Assembly: GCF_963966145.1 (NCBI RefSeq)
Contig: NC_091053.1
Location: 11,036,001 to 11,100,000 of the forward strand
From: Tenebrio molitor
Taxonomy: Eukaryota; Arthropoda; Insecta; Coleoptera; Tenebrionidae
Direction of reading: 5' to 3'
DNA length: 64,000 nt
Part shown: in pieces, positions 47,700-57,185 of the stretch
How the letters are laid out: each line of letters starts with the position of its first letter
Numbering within the stretch: the first letter of the stretch is position 1
Notes under the pieces: model-generated
The model's input: only the letters and a program-made list of their open reading frames with translations
What the model was told of the DNA's origin: nothing
Database searches by the model: none
Program-made: the position numbers and the translations under genes

Positions 47700-48548
47700 G
47701 AAAGCAGTTAAAACATATGCTTGTTCCATTGTTGACCTATTCTTTTGGTGTTATAAAATGGTCCAAAACTAATTTACACAATATAAATATTCAAACTAGA
47801 GTTCTCTTTACAAAATTTTGTAAACATCACCCCAAATCTGCTATTGAAAGATTTAATTTACCACGCGAAAATGGTGGTAGGGGTTTTTCAAATTTAGAAA
47901 TTCTACAACACAATCAAATTGCTTCACTAAAAAATTATTTTCTCAATAGAGCTCGTGATAGTTCTTCTTGCACCGTTTTGGCTCAAAGCGAATATAAAAA
48001 ACGTCATGATATATTCGTAAAAATTATACACATGAATTTAGCAGTTAAATTCAACTTATTAAAGGATACACAACCACATTATATTTATAAACCAGAAAGT
48101 TGTTTGGAAAATAGCAATTACAAATTATATTTTGATGGTACAGTTTTAATTGACATTCATATTCAGCATAACAGACCAGAGATTATTATTTTAAATAAAC
48201 AACAAAAGCAAGCATAGTTATCTTTTAGATGTAGCTGTTCCAAATTCACACAATATAACACAGACATATAATACAAAAATTAATAAATATTTAGAACTCT
48301 CCGTTGCTATGAGAAATCTTTGGTGTTTAGAAAAAATTTCGATTTTACCATTTATAATTTCAGCAACAGGAATAGTACCGCAATCTCTTTTTAAAAATTT
48401 AAAAATTTTGGACTTAGAGAACACATTGGTGGTTGAAATTCAAAAAGGTATATTATTATACTCATGTCATATCGTGAGGAAATTCCTTAACATTGACACA
48501 GAACATAAAACACAAAAAAGTCAAAATGTGGAGGCCAGACGCCGGTAA
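47700..48548 (+). pseudogene. R4/Dong-like C-terminal region
   Basis: The R4 frame resumes (AVKTYA, then LVPLLTYSFGVIKWSKTNL) and continues with HHPKSAIERFNLPRENGGRG, a conserved post-RT segment. The endonuclease-like tail (YKLYFDGTVL, HNRPEIIILNKQQK, then in another frame VAVPNSHN) completes it. Frameshifts lie near 47,735 and at the TAG at 48,217. The active-site RPD of this endonuclease family is RPE here. The last 79 codons end EARRR at 48,548. Confidence 0.78.
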
Positions 48549-48796
48549 TTATGTTGATAAGCACTGCACTATTACTTGATAGTATTATCCGTAATAGTGT
48601 ATGTACTCCGGCAAGATTGCCGTGCCGCCGGGTGGAGGTGGGATAAGACAATAACTAAGTAAATAAATAAATACATGGGTACCTACTTATAACCTATCTA
48701 TATTGTTTTTAATTGGTATATATTTAAGTATTCTATCATGCAAAATTAAACAATAAGCAGTTGTTTTATCAGGTATATTTACACTTGTTTCAAATT

Positions 48797-49826
48797 CTAT
48801 TCTTTAAACTCTTTTGGAGTAAAAATAGGTTCACTTTCTTTGTAAAGAAAAGAATTTTGAAAATTAATAAACATCTCATATAAGAGAGCATATTGATTGT
48901 TAAGAAAATTTATATTTAAATTGTCATATGGATAATGTGTATCATTAAGGAAAACTTTAATATTTCTTAAATAACAATGATCAAAACGACTACAGTTTTT
49001 AGTAAGTTGATTTTTTCGATCTGTTTGTAATGCAAACATTACATATTGAGGTTTTTCTATAGCAGATTTAATAGCCCATGTATGTTTTTGTGTTTGAGGT
49101 AAAATTGGATATTCATGTAATTCTCGACTTCGAAAAGGAATGTACAATTCTTTTGCACTTTTAACAATATCCAATAATTTTAATTGTTCTTTTATTGTTG
49201 TTGTAATATGAGGAACTCTCCATGATATTTTTTCTAAAGGCAATTTTACTGTCTTATCTAAATCATCGTCAAGCAAAAATACATTACTATCATCACTACC
49301 GCGACGTAATACTAATTCTTGTCGAGCATTTACTAAAACTTTTTTAAAGTCTTCACACAAACCCAAAACCATGTGAAGTGGAATTATAACATCAAAACTA
49401 CCACTCACTCTATCAATAATAGTAGATTGTTCTTTGGGAAACCAACCACTGTTTTGAAGAGCCTTACTTTGTGATTCGTTGTATGTTGCATACCCTTTTA
49501 AAACAGACGCAATTCCCGCATTTCTAACAGTGTCAATGGAATCTCCTGATATTTCATAACGTATTTCATTAAACAAAAATAAAATTCCCATGTTAACAAA
49601 TTCAACGCTTGAAGGTGGTAAAACAACATTATCTTTACCATACACTTTTACTTTTCCTTGAACATGTAACGTACTGTAAAGGTACAAGGTAAAGTGTATA
49701 TGTCTTGTTGTTGTCATTGTTATTAAAAGAACTAGATGCATAAGGTGGATGTGTACGTTTTTCAGCATAAGCAATTGTCATATCAAACAACGGTGGTTCC
49801 TGAACATTCAGAATTTCAAAATTCAT
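48797..49826 (-). pseudogene. Polinton capsid protein (double-jelly-roll type)
   Basis: The minus strand starts MNFEILNVQEPPLFDM at 49,826. A frameshift in the CAATAACAAGACA stretch near 49,700 moves the rest into another frame, open to 48,797. Downstream landmarks common to insect Polinton capsid homologues are NEIRYEISGDSIDTVRN, FDVIIPLHMVLGLCEDFKKV, RVPHITTT, HTWAIK and NNQYALLYEMF. Length near 340 codons fits the short insect capsid type. This protein would form the shell of a virus-like particle. Assignment to major capsid rather than another jelly-roll protein is likely but from memory of homologues. Confidence 0.65.
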
Positions 49827-50014
49827 TTTGCTAAATTTATACTTTTACTCGAAATCCTAAAGATTTTAAAAACAAACGGTTTGCTGTAGTTAACACTTTC
49901 ACGTTTTTCACTCGACTAGAAATTTTATTTGTTTTTGAGATATTTATATTTTTACCCTTGTATGCTGCACCAATTTTACTATTAACATTAAACACTATTC
50001 CCATTGCAGGATCG

Positions 50015-50685
50015 CTATTTTACTTTACGCAAATGCAACCTTACTGTTAGCATTTCTCCTCTAAAATTGACAATATTTCCATCTTGATCAGTTATTTTAA
50101 TTGTTATCTCATCTATTTGTTTAGTGTTAACTGGTAGATAAATAACACTAGAAGGTGTCTCTATTATTTTGTATCCAGGAGGTACACAAGGAAAAAATTC
50201 GTGAATAACATGCACTTCTTTACCATTGCGATACGCACCAGATACAATATTACACTCCACACATAATGCATTTACTTTGAATATTTTACAAGGATTATCT
50301 GATTTTTTGTAAAGTCAATATCAAGACTACATTTAATTTCACATTTTAAGGTATTGTTATTTCCTTCTATAAGTAAAGTAGGTTGTTGCATGTAGTCATT
50401 TGATTTTAATGATTCGTTTTTAACATATCTAATAAGTTCTTGACTTAAAAAAGCATTGAGTTCATCAATTTCATAAGAAACCTCAGGAATTTCAATAAAA
50501 ACTTTTCTTTGATTTATTAAGGTAAAATAAAATTTGTTATTTGAATTAGTTACGTTTGCTATTGAATTAAATGTTTCTAAGTTTATTAAACCTAAAGCGT
50601 ATTCACTGTTATCCAATACTAAAGGAGGATAATATTTACTTGAAAGTATTGAACTTGTTCCTGTTAAAGTAAACGTAACAGACAT
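50015..50685 (-). pseudogene. Polinton penton/minor capsid protein
   Basis: Two minus-strand frames make up this gene. The first (50,685-50,272) starts MSVTFTLTGTSSILSS and reads ALGLINLETFNSI. The second (50,260-50,015) has VSGAYRNGKEVHVIHEFFP, VPPGYKIIE and DQDGNIVNFRGEMLTVRLHL, a highly conserved C-terminus. A segment between them appears deleted with a change of frame near 50,280. The jelly-roll minor capsid proteins occupy the vertices of such particles. It is upstream of the capsid gene on the same strand. Confidence 0.72.
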
Positions 50686-50739
50686 GATACAAACACATAC
50701 AAAAGACTGTGCTAAACTAAAAACTATCTACATCCGTTA

Positions 50740-51138
50740 TTAATTATTATAGTTGTACAAAAATTTTAAAAACAAATGTCCACAAATTACTGTATCAAAC
50801 TTTTGTAATGTTTGATGATTATATATTATTTCACACTTATTGTTTTTGTTTAAATATTTAACTAATTCTGTAGGTGGCGGTAAGTTGCCAAAGCTATCAA
50901 AATAAATTACCTGGTTATTAATTTTTTTATAAGCAGTCCAGTGAATTCCATTACCTTTCTGATCATCTAAATTTATGAGACCAGTTTCGTTAACTTTTGC
51001 TCCTGATTTAGGCAATGAATCTTTCATAAATACTGCTCTAAAATTATGAATTTCTAATAGTTTTGCAATTTTTTTTAAATCAATATTTGTTAAGGCACGT
51101 TTTGGAAGCTTTATAGAAATGTCCTTGGTGATTTCCAT
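50740..51138 (-). CDS. Polinton adenovirus-type cysteine protease
   Basis: A 132-residue frame has the catalytic set of the adenain/C5 family: His in GIHWTAYKK, Asp in YFDSFGNLPPP, a Gln in the NHQTLQKFDT region and Cys in VICGHLFLKFL. The W after the histidine and the FGNLPP stretch are typical. It would process capsid precursors during assembly. The frame appears complete from MEITKDI to LYNYNN and is one of the few open Polinton genes here. It overlaps the end of the preceding frame by 28 bases. Confidence 0.85.
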   Translation of the reverse strand: MEITKDISIKLPKRALTNIDLKKIAKLLEIHNFRAVFMKDSLPKSGAKVNETGLINLDDQKGNGIHWTAYKKINNQVIYFDSFGNLPPPTELVKYLNKNNKCEIIYNHQTLQKFDTVICGHLFLKFLYNYNN

Positions 51139-51548
51139 TGTCCTAAAAAAAGATCGAATCCCTTTTTATAAGGTTTTAAAAACAATCCTTTTCCTGATTT
51201 AGACTTATTTAATGCAATGGCTTCCATACTTTGATTATGTGTTTGAGTTTCTTTAAGTTGTTCTTTAGCTGCTTTAGTATCATTTACTGCTTTTGCAATT
51301 GCTGCAGCACCACCACCTAAAGAACCTAAGGCCCCTAATGCAGCAAAAATTGGAATAAGCCGTAAAAATCCATCAGTTCTTGGTATAGGAATAATGCGTG
51401 TATGTTTAATAGGACTTTTGTTTTTTACTGATTTTACAGCTTTTACTGCTGCTTTTATAACATCAATGTTGTTTTTAAACTTCTTTCCTTTAATTGCTGT
51501 TTTTGCAATTTTTCTTAGTTGGTTAAACCCTAATCCTTTTTTTACTTT
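51111..51548 (-). pseudogene. Hydrophobic Polinton minor protein
   Basis: This minus-strand frame lacks its own N-terminal ATG and begins beside a 7-base A-run. It has a basic stretch (LRKIAKTAIKGKKFKNN), then a glycine/alanine-rich hydrophobic segment (AALGALGSLGGGAAAIAKAV). The C-terminus holds GKGLFLKPYKKGF. Similar proteins accompany insect Polinton capsid genes; an amphipathic membrane-active role is an inference. It follows the PLA2-domain frame with a 26-base overlap, and both may once have been a single protein. Confidence 0.5.
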
Positions 51549-51978
51549 TCTTAAATTTAGTTTTTGAGCGCTGAGATTTTTTTACTGATGAACAACCCAT
51601 TCCAAGTGTTAATTTAGCTTTCGTTGCAGATGCAACACCCAAAGTCGCAGTTTTTTCTCCAAGTGAAGAATTAGAAGAACGTAATCTAAGCTTTGCTTTC
51701 TCTAATAAGACACGGTCTGCTTTATGTCTATTGATTAGATCTGAACTCTTATTATAAGCGATATCATGTTCCTTGCAGGCTTCATCCAAATCATTAACTC
51801 CTTTATCGCCCCTGGAAAGCCGTTTTGATAGTTTTGTTCCTGGTCCACAATAATTATAACCCGGAATATGAAGTTCTACGGGTAGCTTATTTATCACCGA
51901 ATTTAGAATACCACGCCCACTATATCTCTTTTTAACCGTTTTTACTTGACTGTTACGATTTTGTTTTTTTACTGCCAT
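51523..51978 (-). CDS. Protein with parvovirus-type phospholipase A2 domain
   Basis: The 151-residue frame contains HIPGYNYCGPGT, the calcium-binding loop, and DEACKEHDIAYNKS, the HD catalytic pair of the phospholipase A2 domain known from parvovirus VP1. A basic C-terminus follows (KKSQRSKTKFKKSKKRIRV). In parvoviruses the domain breaches endosomal membranes during entry; a similar role here is inference. It is the first minus-strand gene, divergent from the ATPase. The frame stops just past an A7 run (51,537-51,543), beyond which a longer frame continues. Confidence 0.78.
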   Translation of the reverse strand: MAVKKQNRNSQVKTVKKRYSGRGILNSVINKLPVELHIPGYNYCGPGTKLSKRLSRGDKGVNDLDEACKEHDIAYNKSSDLINRHKADRVLLEKAKLRLRSSNSSLGEKTATLGVASATKAKLTLGMGCSSVKKSQRSKTKFKKSKKRIRV

Positions 51979-52071
51979 ATATAGACTTTATGAAGTTTAG
52001 GTTTTACCAACTAAAACACAACTAAAACAAAACAGGTTTGGATAAGAAAATGTTGTTACACAGTCTAGGAC

Positions 52072-52560
52072 TGTGAATATTATTATGATTATTATTAATG
52101 ATGCGATCGGGCAGAGGCAATGCCTGTTATGCCCGCGCTAAACCATGCGACGAATAGGGACTCTAAAACCCAGTTGCTGTTTCCCAATTTATAGGCGTCG
52201 TAGCTAGATTTAAATGCAATAGTGAACCCAACAAGAACGATTTCCTCCGGTAGACCATTCCAGTCGTCAAAAACTCTATTTGTAATAATTTTTTGTCTGA
52301 CAGATGTGCGAAATTTATCTTTCAGTAACTTGAAAGCATGACCTCTCGTACGGTTTGAGGTGTCAAGGGGGAACAGATGTTTAATAGGCGAATGAGTACT
52401 ACGCAGGGCTTGGTAAGTTATTATTAGGTCACCGCGTTTACGTCTCTCAGATAAAGAACAGAGATTCATCAAAGCAAGCCTTTCAGGGTACGAAGGTCTT
52501 TTTAGTTTACAGAAATTTTTCTCATTAGTTTCATGCAAAATGCGAATAGTACAACAACCA
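52072..52560 (-). pseudogene. LINE RT C-terminal fragment in the Polinton
   Basis: The minus strand reads KLKRPSYPERLALMNLCSLSERRKRGDLIITYQALR and later TRGHAFKLLKDKF and NRVFDDWNGLPEEIV, the C-terminal signature of CR1/jockey-type RTs. It is 5'-truncated near 52,560, and its 3' end has an ATT-rich tail followed by the hairpin CAGTCCTAGACTG near 52,057-52,069. It lies between the divergent PLA2 and ATPase genes, so it may have replaced part of their shared upstream region. Confidence 0.78.
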
Positions 52561-53223
52561 ATAACACTACAAGTTTCAAACAATGATTTTAAAACTATTA
52601 ACAAAAAAAGACATGGAGGACTTTTTCCCTCAACTATACGTTGTCTTATTGTAGGACCATCCAACTGTGGTAAAACCAATACAATGATAAGTTTAATTGA
52701 ACATCCTAATGGACTGCGATTTGAAAACGTCTATGTTTTTTCAAAATCATTATTTCAACCAAAATATCAGTATTTAGAAACATTATTAAAACCTATAAAA
52801 GGAATGAATTTCTTTGCATTTAATAATCTAGAAAATAATATACCCTCTTCATCAGAAGTTAAACCTAATTCCTTAATAATTTTTGATGATGTAGCTTGCG
52901 ATAAACAAAATGTTATGAGAGAATATTTTAGTATGGGTAGACATAAAAATATTGACTGTTTCTATTTGTGTCAGACTTATACCAAAATTCCGAAACAATT
53001 AATTAGAGACAATGCAAATTCTTTAATAGTATTTAAACAAGATGAGTTAAATTTACTTCGCATTTATAGAGACAACGTTAGTTCGGAGCTCACTTATGAA
53101 CAATTTAAAGAAATGTGTCATTTATGTTGGCAGAATAAATTCAATTTTTTAGTAATTGATAAAGAAAAAGATTTCAATAGTGGAGGTTATAGAAAAGGTT
53201 TTGATTGCTTCATACAACCTTAA
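52540..53223 (+). CDS. Polinton genome-packaging ATPase (FtsK/A32 type)
   Basis: Walker A is GPSNCGKTNTM and Walker B is SLIIFDDVAC; CFYLCQTYTKIPKQLIRDNAN is the sensor-like segment usual for these ATPases. The frame is open to FDCFIQP. The first ~11 codons (MRIVQQPITLQ) run into the inserted LINE fragment, so the true start is probably near NNDFKTINKKRHGG or lost. The ATPase would drive DNA into the capsid. It heads the plus-strand gene group. Confidence 0.87.
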   Translation: MRIVQQPITLQVSNNDFKTINKKRHGGLFPSTIRCLIVGPSNCGKTNTMISLIEHPNGLRFENVYVFSKSLFQPKYQYLETLLKPIKGMNFFAFNNLENNIPSSSEVKPNSLIIFDDVACDKQNVMREYFSMGRHKNIDCFYLCQTYTKIPKQLIRDNANSLIVFKQDELNLLRIYRDNVSSELTYEQFKEMCHLCWQNKFNFLVIDKEKDFNSGGYRKGFDCFIQP

Positions 53224-53326
53224 TTTCAGTAAGAAAAACTATATAAACAAAACAAAGTACCAAATTCCACAGTTTTAGAAGCAGTTTCTTAACGCTTTGT
53301 AACGCTTTTTACGGTTTGATAACGTT

Positions 53327-54460
53327 TTGCGATTTGTATTAACTATGAATTTCAAAAGTAGAGTTAATGATGCAGACACAGACAATCTAAAAAAATTAAT
53401 TAAGAAAAGAGATGAAGTAAAGCGAAAAATGACTTTGCTAAAACAAGATGAGTCTATTTATGAAAACACCTTTTCTACTATTACCAAAAGACTTGAAACA
53501 ATATCCAATCAGTTACAAGAAAAAGGCATTGTCAGCAACTTTAAACCTAAAGAAGAAAAACAAGAAACATTTAAACAAATTATTCCCGTCGAAAATAAAC
53601 TTACTCTTTCGGATAGAATCTCTAAACTTCAAAAAAGAATGGATTCAATAAAAGATGATAAAGTTGATTTGAATGAAATTGATAAGCTACTTCAAAGTAC
53701 ATCACATGATGCATCAGTTTTAAAAAGGGAGATAGAACCAGAAAGTTTTACAGAGGAACCTGAAAATGTAGACAATATAGAACTAGATGAGTTAATTGAA
53801 AATTCAGTTGAAGAAAGTAAAAATAATATTTCAAATATTGTTGGAACAGATTTATTTACTGAGTATTTAGAAAGTTTTGATGAAATACCACGGCAATATA
53901 TAAGAGCTATGATTCTTGATAAGAAATGAGAATTTGATCATAGGACTGGCATAAGACACGACAGCTTTCAAGAGAAATTCTTTATTGGTTCATCTGTTGT
54001 AGAGTTTATGGGCAAAGACATTAAAGTAGATAACAACTTTTATAAAACAACACCAGGACTCTATGAACTTTTATTTAAAAACAATCCTAAAAAGTATACA
54101 CAAAATGACTTGAGTACATATAAAGAGATTTTGGATTTAGGCAATGCTTGTCGTCCTAACTTTGATCCTTCTGCTCCAATTCGCCTTAGATCTGATAAAT
54201 ATAAATCAGTTATTGCTCCGTTATACTTTCCATCTCAAAATTATACTGAAACTCCTAAAAGACCAAGAAAAGCTATCGGTAAAGGTATGATAAAAAAAAC
54301 AAATAATTATCCAATAAATTATGTTTACTGGGATGATCCAAATGAATTAGTCGAAAGACTTCGGTTATTAGTTGCTTCGCAGACAGCGGGACATTCGGGT
54401 CACAATAACGAAATAGTTTCAATTGTAGAAGAATTGCGTGAATCCGGTATTATTGAATGA
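53327..54460 (+). pseudogene. Conserved Polinton protein with coiled coil, one in-frame stop
   Basis: The first part (53,327-53,929) is charged and coiled-coil-like (KKLIKKRDEVKRKMTLL). It ends at a TGA (53,927-53,929). The same frame continues past it with GTPGLYELLF-type and NYVYWDDPNELVERLRLLVASQ segments to 54,460, which I recall from a conserved insect protein family often found beside Polinton genes (a DUF8207-like family; not checkable here). One point change would explain the stop. The C-terminal motif WDDPNELV..LRLLVASQ..G is strongly conserved in such proteins. Function unknown. Confidence 0.65.
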
Positions 54461-54906
54461 TGACGCTTGATAAATTTGGACGTCACTTAGTTAAAAATCC
54501 ACAATTGGTATTGACAAACTTTAGTGACAAAGAAATACTTTCATCCTCATATATGTTTTATAACGTAATTTTAAAATTTGAAGCTAATGCCATTGTAGAT
54601 AATAAATATATTATAGGATTTGATAGAGTTGATTATAAATTTCCATTAGAACAAGGTACCATTGAAAAGATTCTTCTAAACAATGAAGAGGTTCTTATAA
54701 GTTTAAATGATAAATTATTTACTAAAGAACAAGCTTTGAATTATCAAAAGCAATTTGGAACAAGTATATCATTTGTTGTTAAACAAAGTACATCGAAAAC
54801 TAAAAACAATAAATTTAAATGTTTATTTGCGCAGATAATTGTTAAATGTCCAATAAAATTTGAAAATCAGTCAGTCAATGATGAAAAAGCGATTATAAAA
54901 CACTAA
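54457..54906 (+). CDS. Small conserved Polinton-type protein
   Basis: A complete 149-residue frame begins with ATG overlapping the stop of the preceding gene (ATGATGA), a compact viral-like arrangement. It reads LDKFGRHLVKN near the start and IVKCPIKFENQ near the end, predicted to be mostly beta strands. I do not know a function; proteins of this shape occur beside the preceding gene in insect Polintons. It is followed after 8 bases by integrase. Confidence 0.6.
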   Translation: MMTLDKFGRHLVKNPQLVLTNFSDKEILSSSYMFYNVILKFEANAIVDNKYIIGFDRVDYKFPLEQGTIEKILLNNEEVLISLNDKLFTKEQALNYQKQFGTSISFVVKQSTSKTKNNKFKCLFAQIIVKCPIKFENQSVNDEKAIIKH

Positions 54907-54914
54907 TAATAAGC

Positions 54915-55310
54915 ATGGTTTCCAAATTAAAAGATAATGGTTATAAACCTACTTCCATCAAAATGGATATTGTAAAAGAATTACATAAGCCTGCAAGAAA
55001 AAAATTCAAACGTCGTATTATAATTAAAGGACTAAATGAAACACTGCAAGCTGATCTTGTGGAAATGATTCCATATGCCAAAGAAAATCAACAATTTAAA
55101 TACATTTTAGTTGTAATTGATTGCTTTTCTAAGTACGTTTGGATGGCTCCATTAAAGACAAAAAATTCTATTGATGTGAGTACAGCAATGCAGAATATTT
55201 TACTAAAAGTAAAACCACCACCTAAAAACTTACAGACTGACAACGGTAAAGAGTTTTTTAATACAAAATTTCAAAGTTTAATGAAAAAACGTAACATTAA
55301 TCATTATAAA
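54915..55310 (+). pseudogene. Polinton integrase, N-terminal part
   Basis: A retroviral-type integrase core starts after a basic region: ADLVEMIPYAKENQQFKYIL (first catalytic D), VVIDCFSKYVWMAPL, and LQTDNGKEFFNTKF (second D). At 55,310, after RNINHYK, the frame runs into a minus-strand LINE. The part with the catalytic E and C-terminal domain resumes at 59,377. Polinton integrase joins the element's ends to host DNA. Confidence 0.88.
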
Positions 55311-55508
55311 GTTGTTACACAGTCTAGGACTGGTTTTACAAATCTATGAGGGGCGTGATGACCAACTCAATTATTATTATTATTCAAAGAACCCAACAGA
55401 AGAATTTCAATTATAGGGTTCTGTTAAAATTTAATGACATCAAGAGAATGAGGAGTATCTGTATAGCCTGAATGCTCTAGATTGACATCAGTTGCATATG
55501 CAAATGTA

Positions 55509-56098
55509 TCAGATACTGCTAAAATTTCTCGATTTGACGCAATTCAAGGTACAAGAAAATAGGTCCAATTGGCAATGCAGGTCATTTGCCAATCTACACA
55601 TGTTGCACAATGGTGAAAATTTGCCTACGTCTGTTCTACGAGCTGGCAGATAAAAGAGTCTATAATGCCGCGATTTCGTGCCTCGAGATCCAGCATTAAA
55701 TGCTAACTGGGATAAGATTTCCGAACAGTCTAAAATATTATGCAGGAGTTTGAAAGCAAATATTGCTAACACTTTTTTGCAAGAAGTAGCAAAGCTGACA
55801 CAGTCAAAACGATTTAGAAGATATGTCTGCGCAATACCAATGGGAGGATATTCACCAACATCCCGAAGATAAAGGTATTTTAGAAATTTCCGTATGATCG
55901 CTCAAGTTTAGCTTCTTGAATATTATGATGCGGCTGCCATATGAAGCAAGCATAGTGAAGTTTACTTCTTACAAATGCATTAAAAAGCATTGTGAGAGTA
56001 CGACTGCTTTGGAAATCCCGCGAGTTTCGAATCAAAAAACCCAGCTGCTTCATAGAATCAGACACCACATGATCAATATGGCTTGCAAACGATAACTT
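55509..56098 (-). pseudogene. LINE RT C-terminus
   Basis: The minus strand reads SKLSFASHIDHVVSDSMKQLGFLIRNS, FVRSKLHYACFIWQPHHN, then (after a shift near 55,880) EYPPIGIAQTYLLNRF, LLHNILDCSEILSQLAFN and CNMCRLANDL. These are the usual post-RT motifs of jockey/CR1-like LINEs, in order. Frameshifts make it non-functional. Confidence 0.82.
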
Positions 56099-56399
56099 AC
56101 TGCTCGTCAAATCTTAGATGGCCGCTAAGGATGCTTAGAAGAGGGAGTGCGATGCAAGATGTGGAACCGAGATGCGACAAGGTGAAGCGGTAAAGTGGGG
56201 TATAATTCTGAAAAGTACACTCAGATACAGAAATCGACTTGTTCTAACTCCGCGTTGTCGACGAGATTTTAATCCTGTAGCTGTAATCTATTGACGTATT
56301 GCGAGTCTTCAACGTATTTGTGATCTGCAATTTTTATTACCTAAATAATAATAAATAGGTACCTTTTCCACTAAATTTCCGACGGCATTGTAATTTTTA

Positions 56400-56630
56400 C
56401 ATTTCTCCTTTTTAGAAAATGACACCCATAAAGTTGCTCTTATTGTTAACACACGTTGTACATTTTGATAATTACGTCTCCTTAAATTTCAAAATCATAA
56501 AGCACTGTAAATTTTATTGAAGTACCTGTTGTTGCTATTTTGTCGGTGGACGAGTCGATTGGACCGTTTGCTTAAATTACAATTACAAACAGATGTTCGT
56601 TATTCGCAGCGCTTCAGCCACTTTTACATA
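56400..56630. repeat. Tract similar to the hAT 5' region
   Basis: TAGAAAATGACACCC and AAAATCATAAAGCA(C/T)TGTAA also occur at about 43,890 and 44,210 in the hAT element, in the same order with deletions. No hAT terminus is seen here. Confidence 0.6.
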
Positions 56631-56810
56631 ATGCCGTAAACAATTTCCCAGAGTTGGAATACGGTAAGATGAGGCACAAAGAATTATTCATTATTTTAAT
56701 AAACTGTTATGTATTACGAAATGCCGTAAACAATTTCCCAGAGTTGGAATACGGTAAGATGAGGCACAAAGAATTATTCATTATTTTAATAAACTGTTAT
56801 GTATTACGAA
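56631..56810. repeat. Direct tandem duplication, 2 x 90 bp
   Basis: Two near-perfect copies start ATGCCGTAAACAATTTCCCA at 56,631 and 56,721. Confidence 0.93.
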
Positions 56811-57044
56811 ATCAAAGACATTATTCCATATACCTAATTCATAATGTCATATTAATCGTTTAAATTTAAAATATTAATAACATAATTACATAACTTTTTT
56901 TTTTGTTCGACACTGTCAGAATTTGAGAATTTTCTCCTGTGTGAACGGATTTTGATAAATTTGACAACTTGTCAAAACGAAACGTCAAACTAATTTAAAA
57001 GATTTTTAGCGATTTGGAGCCTTTAACGGGCTCGTCGAACAAAA

Positions 57045-57183
57045 AAACGTTGTATTCAACTCGTTCTTGTGTAATTTGGGCTTTTTTTAGCACTCGTGGA
57101 CCTTTAAAACTCTCGTTTCACTCGAGTTTTAAACTGGTCCACTCATTCCAAAAAAAGCCAAAATTACACACGAACTCGTTAAA
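57045..57183. repeat. Imperfect fold-back beside the Tc1 element
   Basis: AACTCGTTCTTGTGTAATTT near 57,058 pairs with the inverted AAATTACACACGAACTCGTT near 57,160 around CTCGTTTCACTCGAG. There is no coding capacity; it ends at the TA target of the Tc1 element. Confidence 0.7.
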
Positions 57184-57185
57184 TA

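Larger units (their letters stand above)
45600..48670 (+). mobile_element. R4/Dong-like LINE, 5'-truncated, with another LINE inserted
   Basis: RT begins mid-domain at NPSKYRPITCLP (about 45,640) and the C-terminal endonuclease region ends at 48,548. The 3' untranslated part ends with GGTGGAGGTGGGATAAGAC and a short TAAATAAATAAATA tail near 48,668. The element is interrupted between 46,474 and about 47,690. Its 5' half is absent. Confidence 0.8.
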
